From contig NW_022985165.1 of the NCBI RefSeq assembly GCF_010093535.1, positions 1 to 20,435 on the forward strand: a DNA stretch of 20,435 bases. Direction: 5' to 3'. Positions 1 to 8,621 of this stretch are shown one piece after another (within the stretch, counting starts at the first letter, position 1; each line of letters starts with the position of its first letter). The notes below the pieces were generated by a model. The model made no database searches. It was not told where the DNA came from and saw only the letters and a program-made list of their open reading frames with translations. Source of the DNA: Lindgomyces ingoldianus. Taxonomy: Eukaryota > Ascomycota > Dothideomycetes > Pleosporales > Lindgomycetaceae. The position numbers and the translations under genes were made by a program.

Positions 1-150
1 GTAGCTAGCTCGGTAGTTTTCTGATATCCTACGTACAAGGCCTATAGGTGTCATTGGTATTCCCAGGTCTCTGAGTCCCCACGCACTCCCATATGCCTCT
101 GAGTGGATTCATACCGCATTCGGACCCATTGTCTTGCCTGCGCCGTTACA
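1..150. other. GC-balanced flanking DNA left of the repeat island
   Basis: This stretch has ordinary base composition and lacks the dense TA/TAG/TAA texture that begins abruptly at 151. It is therefore taken as non-repeat host DNA outside the RIP-affected island. On the minus strand one frame is open from about position 110 to the window edge (over 30 codons) after a TGA, but it is too short to name a gene. I do not recognise it. The change in composition coincides with the truncated end of the outer Copia element. Confidence 0.6.
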
Positions 151-940
151 ACTATAGACTAAGCCTCTTAAGATAGTAATGCTGCACTAGTGTAAAAAGA
201 AAATATAAATACTAGGAAAAGTAAAAGGCAAAGAAAACTTATATAAAGTCTAAACTAAGTATTTCTAACTTAGAAAAAAAAAGATAATTAGGCTTTATTT
301 ATTAAGCTTTATATAAATAGTGTAATTACTACACTTAAAAAACTATTTAAAGAATTAAACTATATAGAGATAGACACTTTAATTACTAATAGCACTTTTA
401 AGTTTATAGCATATAACTTAATAAAGCATAAAGGTTAGATTTTTAACTTTTACTTTATATAAAAAGTAAAAGGTAAAATAACTTAACTATATAAAAAATT
501 CTGCTTAGTGTTTGCTAGCTACTTAAATAAAAAAAAGAGAAAAATCCTTACTTAGTTACTAACTATTTAAAGAATAAGCTAAAGACTACTTTTAGCTATA
601 AGAGTAAGCCTAAGAGCTATGTATAGAATGCATTTTAAACTATGTAATATTACATAAGTATACATTTAATTAATAAATAAGCTTATGCGCACACTGTACA
701 CAAAGCTACTAAAAAAAAAAGCGCTAGAGCTTTTTACTAAATATAATACTTTAGGTTGTATAACTCTTATATAAAGCTGCTAAATTAGGACTGTATTAGT
801 TTAAGACATACTATAACTACTATAAAGAAAAGCTGTGCATGCATATCTTTTTATATAACCTCTACTTTTTAATTACTAATAAAAAAGAGCACACTTTTAG
901 TATTACTAGCTTATAGATAAATAACACTTTAAGCATTATA
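151..940 (+). pseudogene. Outer Copia reverse transcriptase fragment (RIP-decayed)
   Basis: This is a remnant of the Copia-type reverse transcriptase (RVT_2 family) that copies element RNA into DNA in the cytoplasmic particle. It aligns along its length with 9796-10303 plus 11404-11682 of the inner copy. Reading through stops, the region around 430-520 gives the 'R-I-F-N-x-R-L-V ... K-G-K-T-T' type motif near the start of fungal Copia RT. Stops of TAA/TAG type occur every few codons where the family has Gln or Trp. It lacks the upstream integrase, so it is a fragment from the start. At about 656-658 it preserves the uninterrupted TA that in the inner copy received the 10305-11402 transposon. 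Confidence 0.75.
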
Positions 941-997
941 ACGTACTTTATAGGCGAGTTGCTTACACACCTAAGTTGCTTACTTTTACTAAGACCC
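941..997 (+). repeat. Left terminal inverted repeat, Fot1-like copy 1
   Basis: It is the inverted complement of 2750-2806, with mismatches that are mostly transitions. It starts ACGTAC and ends at the AAGACCC block. The same 57-bp end occurs at 4482, 7521 and 13049 and, inverted, at the right ends of those elements. Confidence 0.9.
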
Positions 998-1066
998 TAC
1001 TACACTACTTTTTCTACACTAATGCATTCCTAACAACACTACTTAGATGTGTTAAAGAAACATTAG

Positions 1067-2677
1067 ATGCAGCTTACACTCTAGGCTCTTAAATAAAACA
1101 TAATACTTTTTAAGCAACACGCTGCAGCTATCTATAAAGTCTTTTAAAAAATAATAAGTAACTAACGCGCTAGATAACTTTCTTAAGCTAATTATATAGC
1201 TAACTTATAAAAGCTAGATAATAATAAAAAGTAGGTAATTATCTAGCACATACTTAAGCTAAATGCGCAAGGATTTCCCCTCTAGCTAGTAGCTGTAGCT
1301 AATATAGCTAATTCTTTACGCGCTAAGCATAATATAAGCTATATTAGCATAAACTAGCTTAATACATTTATTAAGTGTTACCTAGAGCTTAAAGTAAAGT
1401 TTAAGTGTAAGTACAACTATAAAAGAGCTTTTTATAAAGATTTTATAGTAATTTAAAGCTAGTTTAACCTTATAAAAAATATTAAAGCTAAGTATAGCAT
1501 TTAAAATAATAACATGTACAACTTTAACAAAATAGAGTTTATAATAGGCTAGATATCTACTAGAGCAGTTGTTATAAGTTTAAAGAGACAAGGACAGCTA
1601 AAAGCAGTCTAGCTAGGCAACTAGAAGTAGACAACAGCTATCTAGGGCATTAATGCTAAAAAGTAGGCTATTCTGCTTTTTATTATCTTTTAGGGTAGCA
1701 ACTACCTCTTAAACTAGTATAAGAAAGAAAATTTACTCTAAAATTAAGTTATTATAATCTCTAAGCGCAGCTAGACTACTAATTAGCTTAGTCTAGACTA
1801 GTTAAAGCACTTTAACGCGTATATAAAGAAGCGTACTGTTAGTAGCTACTATCTGCTAGTTATTAACAGCTATAAAAGCTATAATTTACTTTATTTCTAG
1901 TAATACTATAAAGATAATAAGATTATTACTATTTATATACTTTTTTACTTATTACACCTTTTATAGCTACTTAATGTAGGTTGTTTTGCTTTTTTAAAGA
2001 AGGCATATAAGCGCTAAGCTAAAAACCTTATGCGCAACTAAATTACTTATATTATAAAAATAAAGTTCCTACTATGCTTTAAAGTAGCTTATTATACTAT
2101 AATTACTTTTAGTAATATCTAAGAAAAGTTCTAAAGCGCTAGATTAGTTCCTTTTAACCTATAATAGGTTATAATAGGCCTTAATGTAAAGTTACGCACT
2201 CTATTACTACTACTACTTATATATAATAAGCCCTAGCAGTTGTAAACTCTAAGTAATACTTTAAAACTTAGGTTATAATTAATGCTTATAAAGATAAGAA
2301 TTTAGAAGCATATAAATAGTTTACTAACTTTTATAGTTAAAGTGTTTAAAAAAGTTTTAAAAGGAACAGTAATAATTACACATAAGCTAGTGTTAGTGTA
2401 ATAGGAAATTACTAAGCTTTAAGTAGCTAATAAGGCTGCTACATAACATAAATTGCATAAAAAAAAGCAAATTAAGGCAAAAAGGACCTTAATAATTTAG
2501 AAAGGCCTACGCTTAACAGCTTTAAAGGAGTTTAAAGCGCATAGTGACAGGAAGAAGGCAAAAAAGCAGGTGCAAGCTAAAGTAGGTAAGCTATTCTAAA
2601 GGCGCTGCAGATAGTGTAATTAGACTAGGCATAACACGCAAATATATAAGTAAGAAGTAGAAGTAGTATCTAAATAA
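1067..2677 (+). pseudogene. Fot1/pogo-like transposase, RIP-inactivated (copy 1)
   Basis: This encodes a DDD-type (DDE_1/pogo) transposase that would act in the nucleus on the element ends. I chose the ATG at 1067 because it opens the frame that carries all later motifs, and it is preserved in copy 2 (4608). It would be about 536 residues, the usual Fot1 size. Residues 1-60 look like the N-terminal helix-turn-helix region. The 'Y-N-F-D-E-T-G-F' motif at about residue 150 now reads Y-N-F-N-K-I-E-F (Asp codon at 1526 is AAC). The second catalytic Asp (1865) and the third, in the 'L-D-V-G' motif (1973), are also Asn. A C-x2-C-x4-H-x4-C zinc knuckle lies at 2606-2647, with its last Cys changed to Tyr. 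Dozens of TAA/TAG codons interrupt it. The true stop is uncertain; TAA at 2675 is shared with copy 2. Confidence 0.9.
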
Positions 2678-2749
2678 TATTCTAAGCTGTACTGTACTAT
2701 ATAGTGCTAGAGCGGGTTGTTATAGGCTATAATAGAGTTTGTTAGGGTA

Positions 2750-2806
2750 GGGTCTTGGCAAAAGTAAGCAACTCAGTTGTGTGAGCAACTCGCCTATGAA
2801 GTACGT
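2750..2806 (-). repeat. Right terminal inverted repeat, Fot1-like copy 1
   Basis: It is the reverse complement of 941-997, ending GAAGTACGT directly before the TA target duplication at 2807-2808. Confidence 0.9.
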
Positions 2807-2808
2807 TA

Positions 2809-2871
2809 ATAAAAAGAATTTTATAAAAAAAAAAAGAAACTATAAAAAGTAAAGTTTTATATAAAAAGTAA
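2809..2871 (+). pseudogene. Outer Copia pol, short middle piece
   Basis: This piece joins the sequence before 941 to the sequence after 14370. It matches about 11684-11749 of the inner copy. It ends in AGTAA (2867-2871), the target site duplicated by the inner Copia insertion. Read through stops, it belongs to the stretch between the 'T-D-D-T-L' motif and the RNase H domain. Confidence 0.8.
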
Positions 2872-3002
2872 TGTCTGTACGCAGCAGCAGCGTCACAGTC
2901 TAGATACAAGCAATCGCGCACAAGCAGGACCACGTATCTATGTCACATAATGCTTGTGCGTAAACTTCTGTGCGCAAACATCTAGATATCCCCCTTTTCC
3001 TC

Positions 3003-3010
3003 TATATAAA
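3003..3010 (+). promoter_or_regulatory. TATA-like box in the Copia LTR
   Basis: TATATAAA follows a pyrimidine block (CCCCCTTTTCC) that is the best conserved part of both LTRs. The equivalent in the 3' LTR (about 14217) is TATATAGA. The position is suited to the U3/R promoter of an LTR element. The start site itself cannot be seen. Confidence 0.4.
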
Positions 3011-3013
3011 AAA

Positions 3014-3055
3014 AAGATAAAAGTAATAAAACTAAAAACATGTTACTTTTATCTT
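3014..3055 (+). other. Perfect 13-bp stem-loop in the LTR, just after the TATA-like box
   Basis: The arms are 3014-3026 and 3043-3055 with a 16-base loop. In the 3' LTR (about 14225-14270) the stem is only partly paired, because RIP and divergence changed the arms differently. It would lie near the 5' end of the element transcript, where retroelements often carry structured RNA. A function is inferred from place only. Confidence 0.5.
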
Positions 3056-3190
3056 ACCTACTTTATACACTATAGACACTATACACTACTTTTACTCTTG
3101 CTACTAAAGTGCTTATACTATAAGCAGCTAGCTATTAAAGCCTATTTAACACTAATTAGTAGTTAATTTAATTAACTATAAATTAGTAAA

Positions 3191-3314
3191 AGTAATAATA
3201 AAGTACTTATACTTTATAAGGTACTTTATTTTATTACTTATTTTTTAAAAAAAGTAATAATAAAGCACTTATACTTTATAAGGTACTTTATTTAGTTACT
3301 TATTTTTTAAAATA
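3191..3314 (+). repeat. Two tandem 62-bp units, each able to form a hairpin
   Basis: Unit 1 is 3191-3252 and unit 2 is 3253-3314; they differ at only a few bases. Each unit holds near-complementary arms (AAAGTAC ... GTACTTT with flanking AT-rich pairs) around a TTATACTTTATAAG centre. They sit about 40 bp inside the 5' LTR, in the untranslated leader of the inner Copia. Confidence 0.85.
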
Positions 3315-3318
3315 GTAA

Positions 3319-3550
3319 ATTAATTCTTTACATTATACAGCAAGCTCTGCTACTATATAAAGTAAGAAGAAGATAGTGTAAGATGCACACTAAAGCTATT
3401 AAAGCTATATAACTTAGTAGCTAGATAATAGCAGATTAATTCTTTACATTATACAGCAAGCTCTACTACTATATAAAGTAAGAAGAAGATAGTGTAAGGC
3501 GCACACTAAAGCTATTAAAGCTGCATAACTTAGCAGCTAAATAACAGCAG
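3319..3550 (+). repeat. Two tandem 116-bp units in the Copia leader
   Basis: Unit 1 (3319-3434) and unit 2 (3435-3550) both start ATTAATTCTTTACATTATAC and end AGCAG. Visible differences are transitions (for example GATGCACAC versus GGCGCACAC). They follow directly on the 62-bp hairpin repeats. Their role is unknown. They could be a transcript leader or packaging region, but nothing in the sequence decides this. Confidence 0.88.
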
Positions 3551-4481
3551 TATCTGTGTAATTTACTAGAAAAGTAATTAACTATACTATTATAATAAAA
3601 TCTTACTAGTAACTAATAACTTTATATAATAATAAAAAAAATAAAGAATATAAAAATATTAAAGGTAACACTATAAAATAAGACTAGCTTAAAGTACTAG
3701 AATAATAAAATTAATATATTAAAAGCTTTAATAAGCTTATAAACTTAATTATATATAAGTTATATAATTACTAATCTATATATAATAACTTAAAAGGGCG
3801 CTACTTTTTTAAGTTTATATATAAAAAATTTTAAAAAATAGATACTATAAGACTTTTTTGCACTTAGCTACGCATTTAAAAAAGAGCTTATATAAGTGCT
3901 AAAAGATAAGAGAATTACACTATAGCTAGGCAATAAAGGTACTTAAGCCTAAAAGCTGTATAATATAGTATAAAAAAAGTAATTACACCTAAAAAGATTT
4001 ATATATAACTTTATTACTATATAAGGCTTTATATAGAAGTAGACTAAACATAATATTGCTAATAACACTAAACATACTAGTATTACCTACTTCTACACTT
4101 TAGCTAGCACTATACTAATTACTATATAAATAATACATGCTACTCTACTTAACGCCTACTCTACACCCTTAATTATACACACTACTGCCTGCAGTTGTGT
4201 ATACACTACTAATACTACCTATATAATTTATACTATATTATAACTTATATAAACTTCTACATTAGAAAGAAACTACTAAAAAAAACTTTTAGTAAATAAA
4301 ATTATATAATTTTAAAAAGCATAAAAAATAATAATAACTATGTAAGTTAACTATATAATATTTTTATAAATAAAATAAAAATCTTTATTAATCTATATTA
4401 ATAGCTAGATATTTAGAAAACTTAGTACACAGACATTTTTCTAGATATTCTAAAAGGTTAGGTAAATATGTACTATATGTA

Positions 4482-4538
4482 ACGTACTTTATAGGCGAGT
4501 TGCTCACACACCTAAGTTGCTTACTTTTGCTAAGACCC
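4482..4538 (+). repeat. Left terminal inverted repeat, Fot1-like copy 2
   Basis: It pairs with 6289-6345. It starts ACGTAC directly after the TA at 4480-4481. Confidence 0.88.
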
Positions 4539-4607
4539 TACTATACTACTTTTCTTACACTAATGCATTTCTAACAACACTACTTAGACGCGTTAAAGGA
4601 ATGTTAG

Positions 4608-6216
4608 ATGCAGCTTACACTTTAAGCTTTTAAATAAAACATAACACTTTCTAACTAACACGCTGCAGCTATCTACAGGGTCCTTTAAAAGATAATAAGT
4701 AACTAACACGCTAGATAACTTTTCTAAGCTAATTATATAGCTAACTTATAGAAGCTAGATAATAACAAGAAGTAGGTAATTATTTAGCACATACTTAAGC
4801 TAGATGCGCAAGGATTTCCCCCCTAGCTAGTAGCTATAGCTAATATAGCTAATTCTTTGTGCGCTAAGTGTAATATAGGCTATATTAGCATAAACTAGCC
4901 TAATATATTTGTTAAGTGTTACTTAAATCTTAAAGTAAAGTTTAAGTGTAAGTATAACTATAAGAAAGCTTTCTATAAGAATTCTACAGTAATTTAAAGC
5001 TAGTTTAACTTTATAGAGAATATTAAAGCTAAGTATAGCATCTAGAATAACAACATGTACAACTTTAATAAGACAGGGTTTATAATAGGCTAGATATCTA
5101 CTAGAGCAGTTGTTACAGGTTTAGAAAGATAAGGACAGCTAAAAGCAGTCTAGCTAGGCAACTAGGAGTAGACAACAGCTATCTAAGGCATTAATGCTAA
5201 AGAGTAGGCTATTCTGCTCTTTATTATCTTTTAGAGTAGCAACTACTTTTTAAACTAGTATAAAAAAAAATCTACTTTAGAATTAGGTTATTGCAATCTC
5301 TAAGCGCAGCTAGACTACTAATTAGCTTAGTCTAGACTAGTTAAAGCACTTTAACGCGCATATAAAAAAGTGTACTGTTAGCAGCTACTGTCTGCTAGTT
5401 ATTAATAGCTATAAAAGCTATAACTTACTTTATTTTTAGTAATACTATAAAGATAATAAAATTATTACTATTTATATACCTTTTTACTTATTACACCTTC
5501 TATAGCTACTTAATATAGGTTGTTTTACTTCTTTAAAAAAGGCGTATAAGCGCTAAGCTAAAAACCTTATGCGCAACTAGATTACTTATATTATAAAAAT
5601 AAAGTTCCTACTATGCTTTAAAGCAGCTTATTATGCTATAATTACTTCTAGTAATATCTAAAAAGAGTTCTAAGGCGCTAGATTAGTTCCTTTTAACCTA
5701 TAATAAGTTATAATAGGCCTTAATGTAAAGTTGCGCACTTTATTACTACTACTACTTATATACAACAAGCTCTAGTAGTTGTAAACCCTAAGCAATACTC
5801 TAGAACTTAGGTTATAATTAATGCTTATAAAGACAAAAATTTAAAAGTATATAAATAGTTTACTAACTTCTATAGTTAAAGTGTTTAAAAAAGTTTTAAA
5901 GGGGGCAGTAATAATTACACATAAGCTAGTGTTAGTGTAATAAGAAATTACTAAGCTTTAAGTAGCTAATAAGGCTGCTATGTAACATAAATTACATAAA
6001 AGAAAGTAAATTAAGGTAGAAAAGACCTTAATAATTTAGAAAAGCCTACGCTTAACAGCTCTAAAGGAGTTTAAAGCGCGCAGTGATAGGAAGAAGGCAA
6101 AGAAGCAGGTGCAAGCTAAAGTAGGTAAGCTATCCTAAAGGCGCTGCAGATAGTGCAATTAGACTAGGCATAACGCGCAAATGTGTAAGCAAGAAGTAGA
6201 AGTAGTATCTAAATAA
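4608..6216 (+). pseudogene. Fot1/pogo-like transposase, RIP-inactivated and frameshifted (copy 2)
   Basis: The gene is the same as at 1067-2677, starting at the equivalent ATG (4608). The first catalytic motif reads Y-N-F-N-K-T-G-F (Asp codon at 5067 is AAT), so T-G-F is kept here while copy 1 lost it. The second and third Asp positions (5404 and 5512) are also AAT. A 2-bp loss in an A run near 5262-5271 moves the second and third motifs to another frame. The C-terminal zinc knuckle (6145-6186) keeps all four metal ligands (Cys, Cys, His, Cys), with a stop and a Gly-to-Asn change between them. TAA at 6214 matches the stop position of copy 1. It cannot make a functional enzyme. Confidence 0.9.
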
Positions 6217-6288
6217 TATTCTAGGCTGTACTGTACTATATAGTGCCAGAGCGGGTTGTTATAGGCCATAATAGAGTTTGTTAGGGTG

Positions 6289-6345
6289 GGGTCTTGGCAA
6301 AAGTAAGCGACTCGGGTGTGTGAGCAACTCGCCCATGAAGTACGT
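6289..6345 (-). repeat. Right terminal inverted repeat, Fot1-like copy 2
   Basis: It is the reverse complement of 4482-4538, followed by TA at 6346-6347. Confidence 0.88.
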
Positions 6346-7520
6346 TATAACATAAGCTTTAGATATAACTTAAAGCATTTATATAACACCTTAAGTAGTT
6401 ACTTTAACACTAATGTAAACTATAGCTAGTACTAGATAAACTAAATAATAATAACTTTTACATAATGCTAATAAAAAAACTTTAATAAAAGTTTATATAA
6501 AGTTTTTAAAATAATAATTAATAAGCTTACACTTATATAAAAAGCACTAAAAATAAAATTTTAAAAGGATGTTCTACTACACACTACTATTATATAAGCT
6601 TATTAAGAATAACTAGAACTAGAATATACTATGTTTACTATTAAGTCTTTATATAAAGCCTTATTTAGTAACTTATAGGCATTACTCTAAGTTACTATAG
6701 ACTAAAAAGTAAACTAATATCTTTAGAAACTGTCTAATGTATACTACATAGACTACTAATACAACTCTGCATAATAAAAGTCTATATAATAAGAAAGAAG
6801 CTTTTTTTTGTATAAAAAAGAATAATATAGAAGATCTTTATTTAGGTTTAGGCTATAATCTAGAAATAACTATACATAGATAAAGAAGTGCTTTGTCTGC
6901 TATAAAAAAGAATTTTAGTTATTAAACTACTTTTATAATAACTATACATAAGTAAAAAAACTAGTACATTACTTTATATAAAAATTTTTATAATAAAACT
7001 TTATTATATAAAGCTATTACCTTATATATTTAAGACTTTAAAAGTTACCTTAAGAAAAAATAATTTGTATAATATAAAAAAAATAAAATAAAAAAGTAAG
7101 AATGCTAAAAAAGCTGTTAACTACTTTACCTCTACTGCTTACTTATACTATGTAACAGAAAAGAACATCTATAGCATTAAACCTAAGAAGTATGCTAAGC
7201 AGTTTATCCTTAATAACTAATACTATATAGTATACTAAGGCAAACTATAAGACATTAGCATAGTAAAGATCTCTACTATTAGTAAGTTTTAACTTTAGGT
7301 GTATATATAAAAGAACTTATGTATAAAAATTAATTAGATACTTAGCTAAATAAATATTAGCTTTAAAGGCTAGACACTAAAAAGATTAATTAGTACTATA
7401 CAAATTTAGAACCTAATTAGTTTAGTTATATACTATATTTTAAAGACTTTAACACTATTTCTGCTATTACTAGTAGATACTAACTTAGAGTATACTTTAA
7501 CAACATTTTAAATGTTATTA

Positions 7521-8619
7521 ACATACTTCACAGGCAAGTTGCTCACACACCTAAGTCGCTTACTTTTGCCAAGACCCTACTAAACTACTCTTCCTACACT
7601 AATGCGTTCCTAATAACACTACTTAGACGCGCTAAAAGAACATTAGATACAGCTTACGCTCTAAGCTTTTAAATAAAACATAAAACTCTTAAAGAAACAT
7701 GCTGCAGCTATGTACAAAGTCCTTTAAAAAACAATAAATAACTATAGCGCTAGACAACTTTTACAAGCTAATTCTACAGCTAACTTATAAAGGCTAGGCA
7801 ATAAGAAGAAGCAGGTGATTGTTAAGACCATACTTAAGCTATATGTGCAAGGATTTTCCTCTTAGATAGCATTTGTAGCTAATATAGCTAATTCTTTACA
7901 CGCTAAGTGTAATCTAGGCTATGTTAGCATAAACTAGCCTAGTATGTTTGTAAAGTGTTATTTAGAGCTTAAAGTAAAGTTTTAAGCGCAAGTATAGTTA
8001 ATAGATATTTAGCCTATAATAAAGCCTATCTTGCTAAAGTTGTACGTGTTATTATCCTAGATACTATACTTAGCTTTAATATTCTCTATAAGGCTAAACC
8101 TGCCCTAAATTACCCTAGGACCCTCGCAGAGGGCTCTCTTATAGTTGTACTACGCGTAAATGTTACTTTAAGGTCTAGATAACACTTCCTAAACATACTA
8201 GGCTAGTTTATGCTAACATAGCCTAGATTACGCTTAGCGCGCAAAGAATTAGCTATACTAGCTATAAATGCTATCTAAGGGGAAAATCCTTGCGCATATA
8301 GCTTAAGTATAGTCTTAACAATTATCTGCTCCTTCTTATTACCTAGCCTTTATAAGTTAGCTGTAGAATTAGCTTGTAAAGGTTGTCTAGCGCTATAGTT
8401 ATTTATTATCTTTTAAGGGACTCTGTATATAGCTGCAGCATGTTTCTTTAAGAGTTTTATGTCTTGTTTAAAAGCTTAGAGCGTAAGCTGTATCTAACAT
8501 TCTTTTAGCGCGTCTAAGTAGTGTTGTTAGGAATGCATTAGTGTAGGAAGGGTGGTTTAGTAGGGTCTTGGCAAAAGTAAGCAACTCAGGTATGTGAGCA
8601 ACTCGCCCGTGAAGTACGT
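7521..8619 (-). mobile_element. Foldback derivative of the Fot1-like transposon, copy A (1099 bp)
   Basis: The ends are the same 57-bp terminal repeat as the full elements, with TA on both sides (7519-7520 and 8620-8621), but the inverted arms run on for about 477 bp (7521-7998 and 8143-8619). Both arms correspond to the 5' end of the full transposon (terminal repeat, leader, and N-terminal transposase codons). The loop (about 7999-8142) holds the next part of the transposase, on the minus strand, up to the first catalytic motif. The 3' half of the transposon is absent. The ATG of the transposase has become ATA. Orientation is given by the loop and is opposite to 13049-14148. It lies in the Copia protease region. 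Confidence 0.9.
8143..8619 (-). repeat. Long inverted arm of foldback copy A (pairs with 7521-7998)
   Basis: It is the inverted repeat of the left arm with scattered transitions, which extends the terminal repeat from 57 to about 477 bp. An apparent small minus-strand ORF in it is only a stop-free stretch of transposase-derived arm sequence. Confidence 0.85.
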
Positions 8620-8621
8620 TA

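Larger units (their letters stand above)
941..2806 (+). mobile_element. Fot1/pogo-like DNA transposon, copy 1 (1866 bp)
   Basis: This is a cut-and-paste transposon of the Tc1/mariner superfamily, Fot1/pogo branch. It has 57-bp terminal inverted repeats (941-997 and 2750-2806) starting ACGTACTT, flanked by a TA duplication (939-940 and 2807-2808). Its length and single gene match the Fot1 group, whose members are near 1.9 kb. The insertion is proven by the inner Copia copy, which at about 11680-11690 reads straight through the same site with one TA. It lies inside the outer Copia reverse transcriptase. Its close relative at 4482-6345 is 2 bp shorter, and nearly all differences between the two are transitions. 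Confidence 0.93.
2872..3151 (+). repeat. 5' LTR of inner Copia
   Basis: This is a 280-bp direct repeat of 12984-14365 (minus the foldback element), bounded TG...CA. It contains a TATA-like box and a stem-loop. Its first half keeps C/G where the 3' LTR has T/A, and its second half shows the reverse, with the switch near 3000. A TA near 2936, read as one copy here, is the site filled by the foldback element in the 3' LTR. Confidence 0.92.
4482..6345 (+). mobile_element. Fot1/pogo-like DNA transposon, copy 2 (1864 bp)
   Basis: It belongs to the same family as 941-2806, with 57-bp terminal inverted repeats (4482-4538 and 6289-6345) and a TA duplication (4480-4481 and 6346-6347). It lies in the gag region of the inner Copia. 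It keeps more C and G than copy 1 at many sites, so it is somewhat less decayed. The 2-bp length difference from copy 1 is explained by one deletion in an A-rich run near 5262-5271. Confidence 0.92.
3551..7519 (+). pseudogene. Copia Gag and protease region, RIP-decayed and interrupted twice
   Basis: Gag would form the particle shell and bind element RNA. The 5' part (3551-4481) is very AT-rich and gives no firm domain; no start codon can be chosen. After the Fot1-like insertion (4482-6345) the frame at 6889 reads C-F-V-C followed by a Lys-rich stretch, the first half of a zinc knuckle typical of fungal Copia Gag. Further on, about 7446-7490 reads T-x-T-x-F-L-L-L-L-V-D-T, then (in another frame) V-Y-F-N-N at 7490-7504. 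This resembles the end of the protease region that precedes integrase in fungal Copia polyproteins. The change of frame shows at least one indel besides the many stops. I cannot point to the protease Asp with confidence. Confidence 0.55.

Noticed and set aside
1..150. Minus-strand open frame in the left flank as part of a host gene
   Set aside because: It has about 35 codons after a stop, runs off the window, and I recognise no family.
2742..2933. Minus-strand open frame of 63 codons
   Set aside because: It runs from the Fot1-like right terminal repeat across the outer Copia piece into the Copia LTR. It spans three unrelated repeat parts and is not a gene.
2954..3166. Plus-strand open frame of 70 codons, considered as a small secreted protein because such islands can hold effectors
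   Set aside because: It lies almost wholly in the 5' LTR of the inner Copia, and the matching stretch of the 3' LTR does not support conservation of a protein. It has no convincing signal peptide and is rich in Lys/Tyr/Leu as AT-rich DNA gives.
3152..3170. tRNA primer binding site of the Copia
   Set aside because: CTAATTAGTAG after the LTR could be a RIP-altered initiator-tRNA match, but too many bases would have to be assumed changed to claim it.
3191..3550. Spaced direct repeats as a possible CRISPR-like array
   Set aside because: There are only two units of each type, directly adjacent without spacers, in a fungal retrotransposon leader.
941..6345. Assignment of the elements to named transposon families of Dothideomycetes
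   Set aside because: Size and type resemble published Fot1-like and Copia elements of Pleosporales, but I cannot confirm sequence identity from memory, so no family name is given.
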